64,000 nucleotides of DNA from Pontibacillus salipaludis (GTDB lineage Bacteria > Bacillota > Bacilli > Bacillales > BH030062): the NCBI RefSeq assembly GCF_014642405.1, contig NZ_BMIN01000014.1:54261-118260 (forward strand), given 5' to 3'. Below the pieces are notes generated by a model, which worked only from the letters and a program-made list of their open reading frames with translations, made no database searches and was not told where the DNA came from. A program made the translations under genes and the position numbers. Shown in pieces: positions 41,386 to 50,176 of the stretch (position 1 is its first letter; each line of letters begins with the position of its first letter).

Positions 41386-41985
41386 ATGAAAGGCTTTCAG
41401 GATGATGGGATGAAAGAGGAATTGTATAACCGTGCAACTAAACTGTTTATCGAGCGTGGTTATGAGGAAGTGACGATGAAGGAGATTGCAGAAGAAGCCA
41501 ATCTTTCTGAAAAACAGTTTGTAAAGATGTTCAATTCAAAAGGTGACTTCGTAATAGAGCTTATGATGGAAGGTTTTTCTCTAGAGGAAGAGGATGCAAA
41601 GGAACTCGAGCGAATCGATTTAAATAAGGCCGTAGCAGACATTGTTTATGATTATATTATGAGGCGTTTAGATCGTTATATGGTGTTTGGTAAGAAGATG
41701 TTTAAAGAAATGATGTCCTGGAGTTTGAGCCTTATGAAGAAGAAACCAGCCCTGATGAATAAGTTTGTACAGATGGATTTCATGTTCGTTGATGATTTAA
41801 TTGAGTTCTTAGATGAGTTAAAAGATAAAGGGTGCTTTGAAGACAATTTTGATTCTGTTCAAGCGGGGGAAGTTATTTATAGTGTTTTAGCGTTTGAATT
41901 CCTGGTCTATATTTATCAGCCAAATCATTCTAGGGAGCAGCTAAACAATGGGCTCAAAAAGAAATTACAGTTTATCCTTACATAA
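41386..41985 (+). CDS. TetR-family transcriptional regulator
   Basis: 199 residues from ATG 41386 (GGGAG upstream; ATG 41368 is an alternative). Helix-turn-helix: LFIERGYEEVTMKEIAEEANLSEKQFVKMFNSKGDFVIELM, a standard TetR N-terminus. The ligand-binding part is helical and acidic with no hint of ligand. Monocistronic between ptsH and the sspK locus; its target is unknown. Confidence 0.87.
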   Translation: MKGFQDDGMKEELYNRATKLFIERGYEEVTMKEIAEEANLSEKQFVKMFNSKGDFVIELMMEGFSLEEEDAKELERIDLNKAVADIVYDYIMRRLDRYMVFGKKMFKEMMSWSLSLMKKKPALMNKFVQMDFMFVDDLIEFLDELKDKGCFEDNFDSVQAGEVIYSVLAFEFLVYIYQPNHSREQLNNGLKKKLQFILT

Positions 41986-41987
41986 GA

Positions 41988-42016
41988 AAGACGAGCCGAT
42001 AAAGGCTCGTCTTGAT
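41988..42016 (+). terminator. Terminator of tetR-like gene
   Basis: Perfect arms AAGACGAGCC and GGCTCGTCTT with a weak T-run. Confidence 0.75.
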
Positions 42017-42024
42017 TAACATCC

Positions 42025-42069
42025 ACCCTTTATTACTGTAAAGTGCAGCAGGGTGTCTGGCACCCTTTA
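42025..42069. repeat. Palindromic dispersed repeat, copy 3 (partial)
   Basis: GGGTGTCTGGCACCCTTTA at 42051-42069 with a short CACCC counterpart at 42025-42029; the left arm of the full element is missing. Confidence 0.75.
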
Positions 42070-42108
42070 CTCTTTTAAAGTGTTAGAGGGTTAGGTGCTT
42101 GACCAGAT

Positions 42109-42282
42109 TTAGTTGCGTTTTCGCATCTGGACTTGGGTGATGATTTCGGATTGAGATTGTTGGGTCTCTCCGTTTACTTGATCGAAAGCATGTTTCGCAC
42201 TAGCTCGCGGAGATTGGAAAGGGTCACTGTATAAATTCTTGAAAAAACGTTTATCTTCACGTTTCTCTGATTTATTGGCCAC
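42109..42282 (-). CDS. YpzG family protein
   Basis: 57 residues starting at GTG 42282 with AGGAGGG eight bases before; read directly from the minus strand. It has the YpzG pattern: FQSPRASAKHAFDQVNGETQ followed by QSQSEIITQVQMRKRN. Such small proteins are found in spore formers, function unknown. It begins 12 bases after sspK and is probably co-transcribed in the forespore. Confidence 0.75.
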   Translation of the reverse strand: MANKSEKREDKRFFKNLYSDPFQSPRASAKHAFDQVNGETQQSQSEIITQVQMRKRN

Positions 42283-42294
42283 GACAGGTCCCTC

Positions 42295-42453
42295 CTAGAA
42301 ATTTGTGTGATCGCGTTGGGAAGATTTGCGCGCTCGTTCTTGTGGGCGCGTGTTAATGGTGCCGTTTGCACGTTTAGCTCCATATTCGGATTTAGCACGT
42401 GCTTCACCATTTGGCTTTTTCTCAGGAAATCCCACGGTTTTATTTCTTACCAT
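42295..42453 (-). CDS. sspK: Small acid-soluble spore protein K
   Basis: 52 residues from ATG 42453, AGGAGG eight bases upstream. [20 protein letters not shown] and the following [20 protein letters not shown] match the SspK family (MVRNK-x-x-GFP, [23 protein letters not shown] in Bacillus). Minor DNA-associated spore protein made in the forespore. Position next to yfhJ, divergent, matches B. subtilis. Confidence 0.88.
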   Translation of the reverse strand: MVRNKTVGFPEKKPNGEARAKSEYGAKRANGTINTRPQERARKSSQRDHTNF

Positions 42454-42592
42454 TCTAATCCCTCCTGAGTCATCTCTTACACCTTTCAAAGAACAAGTTC
42501 TTTGAAGTGGTGTAAGCATAGTATGTGCATCTAATCCTAAGCTATGTGATACAATGAAGGACAGATTGTTGGAAACAAAAGAGGTGAATACC

Positions 42593-42859
42593 ATGGAAGA
42601 TATTTTTGATCGATTAGCGAATCGTCTTTGCGAAGAAAATGATAAGCTAAGCATGTACCAAGCGCGGATTTGGGTAGAGTACTTGTGGGAAGATTTCGAA
42701 GCCACAAGAGCTAAAGCCGGACGTGATTATGAAGGGAAGCAGATGACAGAGCAGATTGTTATGCAATGGATTAACAGCTATGGTTCTCGTCTTCATGACT
42801 TTATGAGTCAGAATCCCCGATACAAGCACTTATTTAATGATGATCAACAGCTGCATTAA
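42593..42859 (+). CDS. yfhJ: YfhJ (WVELL family protein)
   Basis: 88 residues from ATG 42593 (GAGGTGA upstream), the exact length of B. subtilis YfhJ. Conserved core [27 protein letters not shown], a variant of the [12 protein letters not shown] signature. All-helical, cytosolic, function unknown. Confidence 0.87.
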   Translation: MEDIFDRLANRLCEENDKLSMYQARIWVEYLWEDFEATRAKAGRDYEGKQMTEQIVMQWINSYGSRLHDFMSQNPRYKHLFNDDQQLH

Positions 42860-42896
42860 TGAAGGATAGAGAACATACATTGTTTTCGTAGACGTA

Positions 42897-42930
42897 AAAA
42901 AGACACGGAATAGCTATTCCGTGTCTTTTT
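42897..42930. terminator. Bidirectional terminator between yfhJ and yfhP
   Basis: Perfect palindrome AAAAGACACGGAATAG / CTATTCCGTGTCTTTT without loop bases beyond the centre, T-run on both strands. Confidence 0.92.
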
Positions 42931-42937
42931 CATCCTT

Positions 42938-43918
42938 TCATGTCGGTAAGATGTCTAACTTCTTCTGTAGCTTTTCTTCTGAGAAAATCCACCCGGTATA
43001 AGAAGATAAAATATTTAAATCGTCATCCAATGTCACGACAGCCACGAACGGATAGCGTTCATTCGACCGATAACGCAAGTCGATCAACCGTACCTCTGTA
43101 TAATCATCGTATTCGTCAATCTCCCACCGGTATACAGGGGAGAAGGAAAGGAAGGCATCCATGTTTTCGTCTTCAATGGCCTTTTGCATGACTGGTAAAT
43201 CCGGAAGTGGTTTACGCTTGAACTCATCTAGTATCTCAATTTCTCCGTTATCAGCACGACCAACATAAAACTTATCCATCGTTGTAATAGCTAGTCGCCA
43301 CTTATTATATCGAATGGTAGGAGAAGTCACGATTTGCTCAACATGATCATAATGGTTCTTGATTTTATTTACCATTTCACGTTTAGTGAAATATCGTTTA
43401 AGATAATAAAGGACGAGTACAAACCAGACGATAAGAAAGGTTATTCCAGGATTAGCACCAAGCGCCCAGGCGATGATGCCAACAATATGAAGACCGAAAA
43501 TGTACGGATCAAAAGTGTTAATAATCCCGTAGGCAACCCATCTATTTGAGAATGGTCTGTATGCTTGAGTGCCGTATGCATTAAATACATCGACAAATAC
43601 ATGCAGAATTACGGCGAAGAAAGTCCATAACCATAAATGAAGGAAATCCACCTGAGGGAAGAATGCGTAGATCAATCCTGCGATTGAAATCCCCCATAAA
43701 GCAACAGCTGGCATTGAATGGGTAATTCCCCGATGGTGACGAATATAGACTGCGTTATTGCGAAGTTTGTTAACGGTATCGAGGTCAGGAGCTTGAGAAC
43801 CAGCCATTACGCCAATGAAAACTGCGTTGAATAAAGCTGGATCGCTTTGTACAGCAGGATCTAGAGTAGCTAGTCCTCCTAAAGCAACTCCCATAACAAC
43901 ATGGGTACCAGTGTCCAT
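42938..43918 (-). CDS. yfhP: YfhP, YdjM-type membrane metal-dependent hydrolase
   Basis: 326 residues. N-terminal half (MDTGTHVVMGVALGGL, GSQAPDLDTV, RHHRGITHSMPAVALWG, HVFVDVFNAYGTQAYRPFSNRW) has the His/Asp pattern of the DUF457/YdjM family with four membrane segments; the C-terminal 150 residues are a soluble domain. B. subtilis YfhP is annotated as a membrane-bound hydrolase that represses yfhQRS. AAGGAGGC precedes ATG 43918; divergent from mutY. Confidence 0.87.
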   Translation of the reverse strand: MDTGTHVVMGVALGGLATLDPAVQSDPALFNAVFIGVMAGSQAPDLDTVNKLRNNAVYIRHHRGITHSMPAVALWGISIAGLIYAFFPQVDFLHLWLWTFFAVILHVFVDVFNAYGTQAYRPFSNRWVAYGIINTFDPYIFGLHIVGIIAWALGANPGITFLIVWFVLVLYYLKRYFTKREMVNKIKNHYDHVEQIVTSPTIRYNKWRLAITTMDKFYVGRADNGEIEILDEFKRKPLPDLPVMQKAIEDENMDAFLSFSPVYRWEIDEYDDYTEVRLIDLRYRSNERYPFVAVVTLDDDLNILSSYTGWIFSEEKLQKKLDILPT

Positions 43919-43986
43919 CTTAAGCCTCCTTGTAGACTCTCTTCGATTTTTTAGATAATTTTATTGTAACAAAAGGGTGAACAATT

Positions 43987-45063
43987 GTGAAAAATGAACC
44001 AACTTACAATATGCTTGAAGGCTTTGATATAGAAGCTTTTCGCCATGATTTAATCGAATGGTTCCGAGCTGAACAACGAATACTTCCCTGGCGTGAGAAT
44101 CAGGATCCTTATCGGGTGTGGGTATCTGAAATTATGCTTCAACAAACAAGGGTTGATACGGTAATTCCATACTTTCAAAACTTTTTAGAGAAGTTTCCGA
44201 CTCCAGAAGCCCTTGCTTATGCTGAAGAGCAAGAAGTATTAAAAGCATGGGAGGGCTTAGGTTACTATTCCCGTGCACGAAATTTGCAAACAGCCGTCCG
44301 TGAGGTAGTCGAATCCTACGAAGGCAAAGTGCCAAATAATGAAAAAGAACTTGGTTCCTTAAAAGGGGTTGGACCTTACACACGTGGTGCGATTTTAAGT
44401 ATCGCCTATGACCTCCCGTCTCCGGCTGTAGATGGAAATGTCATGCGCGTATTGTCGCGCATCCTCATGATTGAAGAAGATATTGCTAAACCAGCGACGA
44501 GGAAGATCTTTGAATCGCTTATACGAGAGCTAATATCTAAAGAAGATCCATCTTCTTTCAACCAAGGTTTAATGGAGCTAGGAGCTCTTGTGTGCACACC
44601 TAAGAGTCCGTCCTGTCTTCTGTGTCCGGTTCGGTCTCACTGTCGAGCTTTCCATGAAGGGAAAGAAACAGAGTTACCTATTAAGTCTTCTAAAAAGAAG
44701 CAGAAACGTCTTCCTTATATGACACTGGTTCTAAAAGATCAAGAAGGACGATATGTAGTTGAAAAACGTCCTGATAACGGACTGCTCGCTAATCTATGGC
44801 AGTTTCCTATGGTGCCGATGCAGCAAGTAGACCGAGAAAAAGTCGTTGATTGGGTAAAAGACCATTATGGTTTGGAAATTGATCTAATGAACACCGTTGA
44901 TCAAATCAAACACACCTTCTCCCACGTTATTTGGGATATGGAAGTGGTTACCGCTACAGCAAGCGGAGAGCTAGAATCTAAAGAAGCTCGTTTTTCTACA
45001 AAAGAGGAACTAGAGGAGTTACCGTTTCCGGTTTCCCACCAAAAAGTTCATAAACATCTATAG
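43987..45063 (+). CDS. mutY: A/G-specific adenine glycosylase MutY
   Basis: 358 residues from GTG 43987 (AAGGGTGA upstream). Catalytic Glu in SEIMLQQTRVDTV and Asp in SPAVDGNVMRVLSRI; helix-hairpin-helix LKGVGPYTRGAILSIA; [4Fe-4S] cluster Cys residues in CTPKSPSCLLCPVRSHC; C-terminal NUDIX-like domain that recognises 8-oxoG. Removes adenine mispaired with 8-oxoguanine. Confidence 0.95.
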   Translation: MKNEPTYNMLEGFDIEAFRHDLIEWFRAEQRILPWRENQDPYRVWVSEIMLQQTRVDTVIPYFQNFLEKFPTPEALAYAEEQEVLKAWEGLGYYSRARNLQTAVREVVESYEGKVPNNEKELGSLKGVGPYTRGAILSIAYDLPSPAVDGNVMRVLSRILMIEEDIAKPATRKIFESLIRELISKEDPSSFNQGLMELGALVCTPKSPSCLLCPVRSHCRAFHEGKETELPIKSSKKKQKRLPYMTLVLKDQEGRYVVEKRPDNGLLANLWQFPMVPMQQVDREKVVDWVKDHYGLEIDLMNTVDQIKHTFSHVIWDMEVVTATASGELESKEARFSTKEELEELPFPVSHQKVHKHL

Positions 45064-45069
45064 AATTTG

Positions 45070-45103
45070 AACTGCCCCTTGATAATAGGGGGCAGTTTTT
45101 TTA
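45070..45103 (+). terminator. Terminator of mutY
   Basis: AACTGCCCC / GGGGCAGTT followed by seven T. Confidence 0.92.
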
Positions 45104-45127
45104 TTTGGTTAACTTGATCTCTACTCG

Positions 45128-45173
45128 GGTTCAGTCCAGTCTGTACGTTGCTAAACGGGCGCTTCCGCTTTTG
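45128..45173. repeat. 46-bp dispersed repeat, copy 3
   Basis: GGTTCAGTCCAGTCTGTACG then TTGCTAAACGGGCGCTTCCG and CTTTTG; same element as 35511-35556, again between convergent genes (mutY and yfhS). Confidence 0.85.
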
Positions 45174-45182
45174 TATTTTGTA

Positions 45183-45407
45183 TTAATCAACGATTGGTTT
45201 TGTTCCAGATGTCCACGTGGCTTCTCTTCTTTGGAAGCCGCCTCGATTTTGGATTTCTTGATTAATTTCTCTGAGGATGGTGGTTCCTTCAGAGTTGAGG
45301 TAAGGAACCATCTGACTCAGAGCATGTTGAAAATAAACGAGCTCATCTTCACGCCAATCGTCTTTCTTCGTCATTGTGAGTTCAGTCATATCTCGACCGA
45401 TATACAT
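45183..45407 (-). CDS. yfhS: YfhS family protein
   Basis: 74 residues from ATG 45407 (GGAGGGA six bases upstream), the same length as B. subtilis YfhS. Sequence runs MYIGRDMTELTMTKKDDWRE, then LVYFQHALSQMVPYLNSEG and EINQEIQNRGGF. Small helical protein linked to sporulation by location between mutY and sspE. Function unknown. Confidence 0.8.
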   Translation of the reverse strand: MYIGRDMTELTMTKKDDWREDELVYFQHALSQMVPYLNSEGTTILREINQEIQNRGGFQRREATWTSGTKPIVD

Positions 45408-45556
45408 TGTTGATCCCTCCCATATATATAGGATGGGCATTTGAAACGTCACCTATACCGATAGGCTGCTGTGATAAATGGATTTTAATGGAATATAAAT
45501 TCTTGGAATAGCTTTTACGATTTCTGCGCAATCTAGTTGTTGCGGAGGTGATTAAG

Positions 45557-45754
45557 TTGGCTAAAAAACAAAACCAACAGCAGCAAGCAAACAAAACAGC
45601 ATCAGGTACAAGTGTTGATCACGTGAAACAGCAAAACCAACAGTCTGCACAAGGACAAGGGCAATATGGTACAGAATTTGCTCAAGGTCAAGGTAAAACA
45701 GACGTACAACACGTGAAACAGCAGAACCAAAAGTCTGCTCAAAAGAAAAAATAA
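45557..45754 (+). CDS. sspE: Gamma-type small acid-soluble spore protein
   Basis: 65 residues from TTG 45557; GGAGGTGAT ends five bases before. Gln/Asn/Lys-rich with two related halves (DHVKQQNQQSAQGQGQYGTE and DVQHVKQQNQKSAQKKK). GTEFAQ is the recognition site of the germination protease GPR. Gamma-type SASP store amino acids in the spore core and are degraded at germination. Expected to be transcribed by sigma-G. Confidence 0.93.
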   Translation: MAKKQNQQQQANKTASGTSVDHVKQQNQQSAQGQGQYGTEFAQGQGKTDVQHVKQQNQKSAQKKK

Positions 45755-45813
45755 CAGCAACATCATACTTGGCGGTCGTAACCCCCGAATTCTAACGACT
45801 TCCTAAAAAGAAG

Positions 45814-45902
45814 AGTATCCCTGAAAAGTTCTCTCCCCCCTAGTTTTCTTTGCCTAATTGGCCAAGAATCTACGGGAGAGTAGCTTAGGGGATACTTTTT
45901 TT
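45814..45902 (+). terminator. Elaborate terminator or small RNA hairpin after sspE
   Basis: Three stacked stems: AGTATCCC (45814-45821)/GGGATACT (45889-45896), CTCTCCC (45831-45837)/GGGAGAG (45874-45880), and TTCTTTGCC/GGCCAAGAA near 45847-45869, separated by internal loops and followed by seven T. Much larger than an ordinary terminator. The rest of the 298-bp gap before ygaC holds nothing else I can identify. Confidence 0.7.
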
Positions 45903-46052
45903 ATACATATGATAAATAAAAAATTCCTTTCTCACTCTTTAATATAGTTTTATTATTTCCAATCATCACTTGTTATCGTTATAATAATATGAAGGAAAGA
46001 TATAGAATTTTATAAATAAAGGTCGTGCGAATAGAGGAGAAAGGGAGATTTC

Positions 46053-46583
46053 ATGTCAGTCCCAAAGCCGGGTCAACATATACAAATTCATAGCTACAAG
46101 CATAATGGTCAGTTGCACCGAGTGTGGGATAGCACCACCATCTTGAAGGGTACGAATAATGTGGTGATCGGTGCCAATGATAAAACTAGGGTAACCGAAA
46201 GTGATGGTCGGACCTGGGTAACAAGGGAACCAGCTATTTGTTATTTTCATTCGAAGTACTGGTTTAACATAATTGGTATGCTTCGAAACGATGGGGTTTA
46301 TTATTATTGCAACATCAGTTCCCCCTTCGTTTATGATGAAGGTGCCATAAAGTACATTGATTATGACCTTGACGTTAAAGTGTTTCCCGATTATACCCAT
46401 ATCTTGTTAGATGAAGATGAATACGAAATTCATCGCGAGGATATGAATTATCCGGGTGTTTTAGACCACATTTTAAAAAATAATGTGAATCATTTGCTAC
46501 GTTGGGTGAGGCAAAGGAAAGGGCCATTCTCGCCGGAGTTTATAGATCAATGGTATGAACGTTATTTAACCTACTTATCGTAA
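46053..46583 (+). CDS. ygaC: YgaC, DUF402 nucleoside tri/diphosphatase (Ntdp type)
   Basis: 176 residues, GGGAG before ATG 46053. DUF402 features: [33 protein letters not shown] [53 protein letters not shown] and LDEDEYEIH. The D-x-D-x-D and E residues of the last two stretches bind divalent metal in the S. aureus homologue Ntdp, which hydrolyses nucleoside tri- and diphosphates. Followed by its own terminator. Confidence 0.88.
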   Translation: MSVPKPGQHIQIHSYKHNGQLHRVWDSTTILKGTNNVVIGANDKTRVTESDGRTWVTREPAICYFHSKYWFNIIGMLRNDGVYYYCNISSPFVYDEGAIKYIDYDLDVKVFPDYTHILLDEDEYEIHREDMNYPGVLDHILKNNVNHLLRWVRQRKGPFSPEFIDQWYERYLTYLS

Positions 46584-46599
46584 GTACAAGAAATGTCCT

Positions 46600-46645
46600 A
46601 AAAGGGGACGGATCCCAGCAAGATTTGGGATTGTCCCCTTTTATG
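46600..46645 (+). terminator. Terminator of ygaC
   Basis: AAAAGGGGAC (46600-46609) / GTCCCCTTTT (46633-46642), with an inner TCCCA/TGGGA stem. Confidence 0.88.
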
Positions 46646-46748
46646 TTCGTTGAATGGTTTTTGAACGATCAGAATGACTACTTTGTTGATATCTTGTTCT
46701 TGGTGTGGGAGAACGTTTTTTCAACAACATAGAGAAAGAGGTGACACC

Positions 46749-48527
46749 ATGAGTAGCGTGAAGCGCTATATGAATTTTGTGAAGCCATATAAATGGAAAA
46801 TTGTATTAACGGTGTCAATCGGAATATTGAAATTTGGTATTCCCCTATTGATTCCGCTGTTATCTAAATACGTAATTGATTCAATCCTTAACAACCCTGA
46901 CATGACCCAGGCAGAACAAATCGATCAACTAGTCTGGCTTATGGGAGGTGCCTTTATTGTATTTGCTGTGATTCGACCGCCTGTTGAGTATTTCAGGCAA
47001 TATCTTGCTCAGTGGGTTGGAAACAGCATTTTATTTGATATTCGCGAGAAATTATTCGATCATATTCAACGGCTTAGCCTACGCTTTTATTCTAAAACCA
47101 AGACAGGGGAAGTTATATCCCGTGTCATTCATGATGTCGAACAAACAAAAAACTTCGTGATGACGGGTCTTATGAATATATGGCTAGATATGTTTACTAT
47201 CGTAATTGCCATTGGGATTATGCTTTATATGGATGTCTGGTTAACACTCGTCTCGATCTCTCTCTTTCCGCTTTATGGATTCGCTATTAAATACTTCTAT
47301 TCTAAATTACGAAGATTAACGAGAGATCGTTCTCAAGCTTTGGCTCAAGTACAGGGACACTTGCATGAAAGAGTGCAGGGGATGCCGGTTGTGAGAAGTT
47401 TCGCTCTTGAAGATTATGAACAAGAGCAATTCAATGTTCAGAATAGAAACTTCCTAAACAAAGCGCTTAGCCACACAAGCTGGAATGCGAAGACGTTCAG
47501 CGTAACGTCGACAATTACCGATATCGCACCCCTTCTCGTGATTGGGTTTGCGGGTTACTTTGTCATCCAAGGTAATATTCAAATTGGTACGATGGTCGCG
47601 TTTATTGGTTACATGGAGAGGGTTTATAGTCCGCTTCGTAGGCTAGTAAGCTCTTCTACTGTTCTAACTCAATCGTTAGCATCGATGGACCGAGTATTTG
47701 AATTTATGGATGAAACCTATGACATTAAGGATAAAGAAGGAGCAGAAAAGCTCGACCACGTTCATGGTGATGTGGAGTTTGATCGTATTTCTTTCCGTTA
47801 CGATGAAGATGAGAGTCTTGTGCTCAAGGATCTTTCTCTTAATGTAAAAAAAGGGGAAACGATTGCGCTTGTTGGGATGAGTGGTGGAGGAAAATCGACC
47901 CTCATCAGCCTTCTACCACGCTTTTATGATGTAGAATCAGGAAGTATTAAGATTGATGGAAAAGATATACGAGATGTAGAAGCTCGCACGCTTCGTGATA
48001 AGATTGGGATGGTTCTGCAGGATAACATCTTGTTTAGTGAATCGATTGCGATGAACATTAAGATGGGGAACCCTGACGCTTCAGATGATGAAATGATTGC
48101 AGCAGCCAAAGCGGCCAATGCTCATGATTTCATTATGAGTCTGCCTTACGGGTATGACACTACTGTAGGGGAAAGAGGCGTCAAATTATCAGGAGGACAG
48201 AAGCAGCGTGTAGCCATTGCGCGCGTTTTCTTAAAAAATCCACCTCTGTTAATCTTAGACGAAGCAACATCCGCACTAGACCTTGAAAGCGAGCATTTAA
48301 TTCAAGAGGCGTTAGAGAAACTTGCTGCAGATCGAACGACCTTTATCGTTGCTCACCGATTATCAACAATTACTCATGCTAATCGCATTGTATTATTAGC
48401 CGATGGTGAGATTAAAGAAGTGGGTAGTCATGAAGAGTTGATGAATAAAAAGGGTGCGTATTATGATCTTTATCAAGTACAGCAACTGGATGACGCCGAG
48501 CCTGAAACTGAATATTTAGGAACATAA
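46749..48527 (+). CDS. ygaD: YgaD, homodimeric ABC exporter (LmrA/MsbA type)
   Basis: 592 residues from ATG 46749 (GAGGTGA upstream; the open frame starts 75 bases earlier without a site). Six-helix type-1 exporter domain (about 15-310) followed by an ATPase domain: Walker A GMSGGGKST (near 382), signature LSGGQKQR, Walker B LLILDEATSALD, H-loop IVAHRLST. Likely lipid or drug export as a homodimer. Matches B. subtilis ygaD by position. Confidence 0.93.
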   Translation: MSSVKRYMNFVKPYKWKIVLTVSIGILKFGIPLLIPLLSKYVIDSILNNPDMTQAEQIDQLVWLMGGAFIVFAVIRPPVEYFRQYLAQWVGNSILFDIREKLFDHIQRLSLRFYSKTKTGEVISRVIHDVEQTKNFVMTGLMNIWLDMFTIVIAIGIMLYMDVWLTLVSISLFPLYGFAIKYFYSKLRRLTRDRSQALAQVQGHLHERVQGMPVVRSFALEDYEQEQFNVQNRNFLNKALSHTSWNAKTFSVTSTITDIAPLLVIGFAGYFVIQGNIQIGTMVAFIGYMERVYSPLRRLVSSSTVLTQSLASMDRVFEFMDETYDIKDKEGAEKLDHVHGDVEFDRISFRYDEDESLVLKDLSLNVKKGETIALVGMSGGGKSTLISLLPRFYDVESGSIKIDGKDIRDVEARTLRDKIGMVLQDNILFSESIAMNIKMGNPDASDDEMIAAAKAANAHDFIMSLPYGYDTTVGERGVKLSGGQKQRVAIARVFLKNPPLLILDEATSALDLESEHLIQEALEKLAADRTTFIVAHRLSTITHANRIVLLADGEIKEVGSHEELMNKKGAYYDLYQVQQLDDAEPETEYLGT

Positions 48528-48572
48528 AAAAGAAGGAGAGGCCCCGCACCGCGCGGGTCCTCTTCTTTTTTG
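48527..48572 (+). terminator. Terminator of ygaD
   Basis: AAAAGAAGGAGAGG / CCTCTTCTTTTT arms with inner CCGC/GCGG pairing. Confidence 0.85.
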
Positions 48573-48580
48573 TGAAATGG

Positions 48581-48753
48581 GGTCCGTTACCGAGTGGGGC
48601 CTAGGGCTTGCTGTGGGACAACTCGTTTTCCTGCGGGGAGCTGGTAAGCCTCCTTCTTCGCTGACGCTCCGTCCGGGGTCTTACCTAGGCTCCTCACCCC
48701 GCGGGAGTCTCGTCGTCCCACAGCAAGCCCTGACGTTAATGGGTGAACGGACC
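48581..48753. repeat. 173-bp extended inverted repeat
   Basis: Outer arms GGTCCGTT (48581-48588)/AACGGACC (48746-48753); then AGGGCTTGCTGTGGGAC (about 48603-48619) pairs perfectly with GTCCCACAGCAAGCCCT (about 48715-48731); inner TCCTGCGGGG/CCCCGCGGGA and GGTAAG/CTTACC continue the fold. GC-rich, no open frame with start signals. Looks like a non-coding dispersed palindromic element. The remaining bases up to 48880 show nothing recognisable. Confidence 0.8.
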
Positions 48754-48882
48754 GCTTATTACAGGTTGTCTTAATTCTCTTTCCTCCCATATTGTATAGG
48801 ATCACGGAAAGCGAGTGATTTCCAGGCCCACTTTACGCTTCATCAAAGCTGACGGAAATGTCATTTTAACGATGGTCAAATG

Positions 48883-48918
48883 AAAAGTAGACCCTATCCA
48901 TGGACAGGGTCTACTTTT
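48883..48918 (-). terminator. Terminator of ygaE
   Basis: AAAAGTAGACCCT-TCCA / TGGA-AGGGTCTACTTTT with one mismatch; T-rich on both strands. Confidence 0.88.
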
Positions 48919-49984
48919 TAATCGTCTTAATATGCTCGCTCGTATGATAAAGCTGGTAACTTGAGAGGAGTTTTTTCAAGTGTGCCATTTTTTGATGGTA
49001 ATCCATTAATTTTGTGGCTAGGGGGAGAAACATTAATTTTTCTTCTTCTGTTTCTTTCTCCTCGTATATATCAATTAGATGTTCAACGAGCTTTGGAATA
49101 TTGGGTTCGCCTGCTTCTTCTATAGGGTCTGATTCGTGAAAACGGATTCTGCCTTTAATAGAGAGAATGAGCTTCTCGTGAACATGAATGACCTTATCAA
49201 TTTCGTTAACAAGTGTCGTTCGAAACTCAGCGGGAACCTTATCCATTTCGTTTTCTAGACTGCTAAATGTTTTTAATACCTCGAAAGCTTTACGTGTAGT
49301 CGAGATTAAGTGTTTAAACAAAATGAGTTTGCGGGCCTTCTCGAAACGGCGTTTTTTGAAATAGGTTCGTTCTTCTTTAAACAAGCTATACGTATGATCT
49401 AAGTACACCATTGCGCCTTCTAGTCTTTCGATCTCTTCACGAAGGGCTGGGCGATCGGATAAGTGACGTGTGGTAATACGTAGCCACTGCAGGATGTCAC
49501 TTGTATGCTGGTCTACTTGATTAAAGAGCTTTGTTTCATATTTTGGCGGTAAAAAGACTAAGTTTACGATGAAGGAAGCAAAGATCCCGATCATAAGTGA
49601 TGAAAAGCGTAGCATTGTAAATGGAAGTAGATCCATCTCGGTTGATTCCATAATGGCAATTACAGCAACTAGGGCAAGGAGGATCGTATTCTCCTTCATG
49701 CCAAACTTCACACAAACTCCGATAACGAGGACAATGGTGAATCCCATAATAAATGGGTCGTTACCAAGGGAGATCAAAATAATATAGGCAACAATAGCAC
49801 CTATAATATTTGCTTCTACCTGTTCAACAATGGATTGGTACGACCGATAAATCGATGGCTGTATTGAAAATAAGGCAGCCATACCTGCGAAAACTGTGCT
49901 GGTCTGAAAGGGGAGGGCAGCCGCTATATACATCGCTATGGCTACGGCTAATCCTGTCTTCAGCATACGTGCACCTAACTTCAT
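48911..49984 (-). CDS. ygaE: YgaE, aromatic acid exporter/FUSC-family membrane protein
   Basis: 357 residues from ATG 49984 (AGAAGG seven bases upstream). Five to six membrane segments in residues 10-150, with GARMLKTGLAVAIAMYIAAAL and FAGMAALFSIQPSIYRSYQSIVEQVEANIIGAIVAY typical of the ArAE_1/FUSC family, then a cytosolic helical half rich in charged residues. Probable efflux of aromatic or other organic acids; substrate not determinable. Same position as B. subtilis ygaE. Confidence 0.85.
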   Translation of the reverse strand: MKLGARMLKTGLAVAIAMYIAAALPFQTSTVFAGMAALFSIQPSIYRSYQSIVEQVEANIIGAIVAYIILISLGNDPFIMGFTIVLVIGVCVKFGMKENTILLALVAVIAIMESTEMDLLPFTMLRFSSLMIGIFASFIVNLVFLPPKYETKLFNQVDQHTSDILQWLRITTRHLSDRPALREEIERLEGAMVYLDHTYSLFKEERTYFKKRRFEKARKLILFKHLISTTRKAFEVLKTFSSLENEMDKVPAEFRTTLVNEIDKVIHVHEKLILSIKGRIRFHESDPIEEAGEPNIPKLVEHLIDIYEEKETEEEKLMFLPLATKLMDYHQKMAHLKKLLSSYQLYHTSEHIKTIKK

Positions 49985-50148
49985 TTCATAACCTTCTTTC
50001 AGAAGAAAATCCAATAAGCGAAATTGATTATACAATTGTTTTCGTTAAAAGAATAGCTCAATTTTGTAAATCTTTACTAATCTATGTGGACAGTGTCACA
50101 TACTATTCACAATGAGTCTAGTATAGAGGAGGGTGGAATGCAAAAAAA

Positions 50149-50169
50149 TACCCTGCACTTGGCAGGGCA
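50149..50169 (-). terminator. Terminator of gltB
   Basis: GCCCTGC / GCAGGGT arms, T-run on minus strand. Confidence 0.85.
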
Positions 50170-50176
50170 TCGTATA

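Noticed and set aside
48577..48805. Open frames over the extended inverted repeat
   Set aside because: Produced by the GC-rich palindrome; no start signals, and the same segment is open on both strands.
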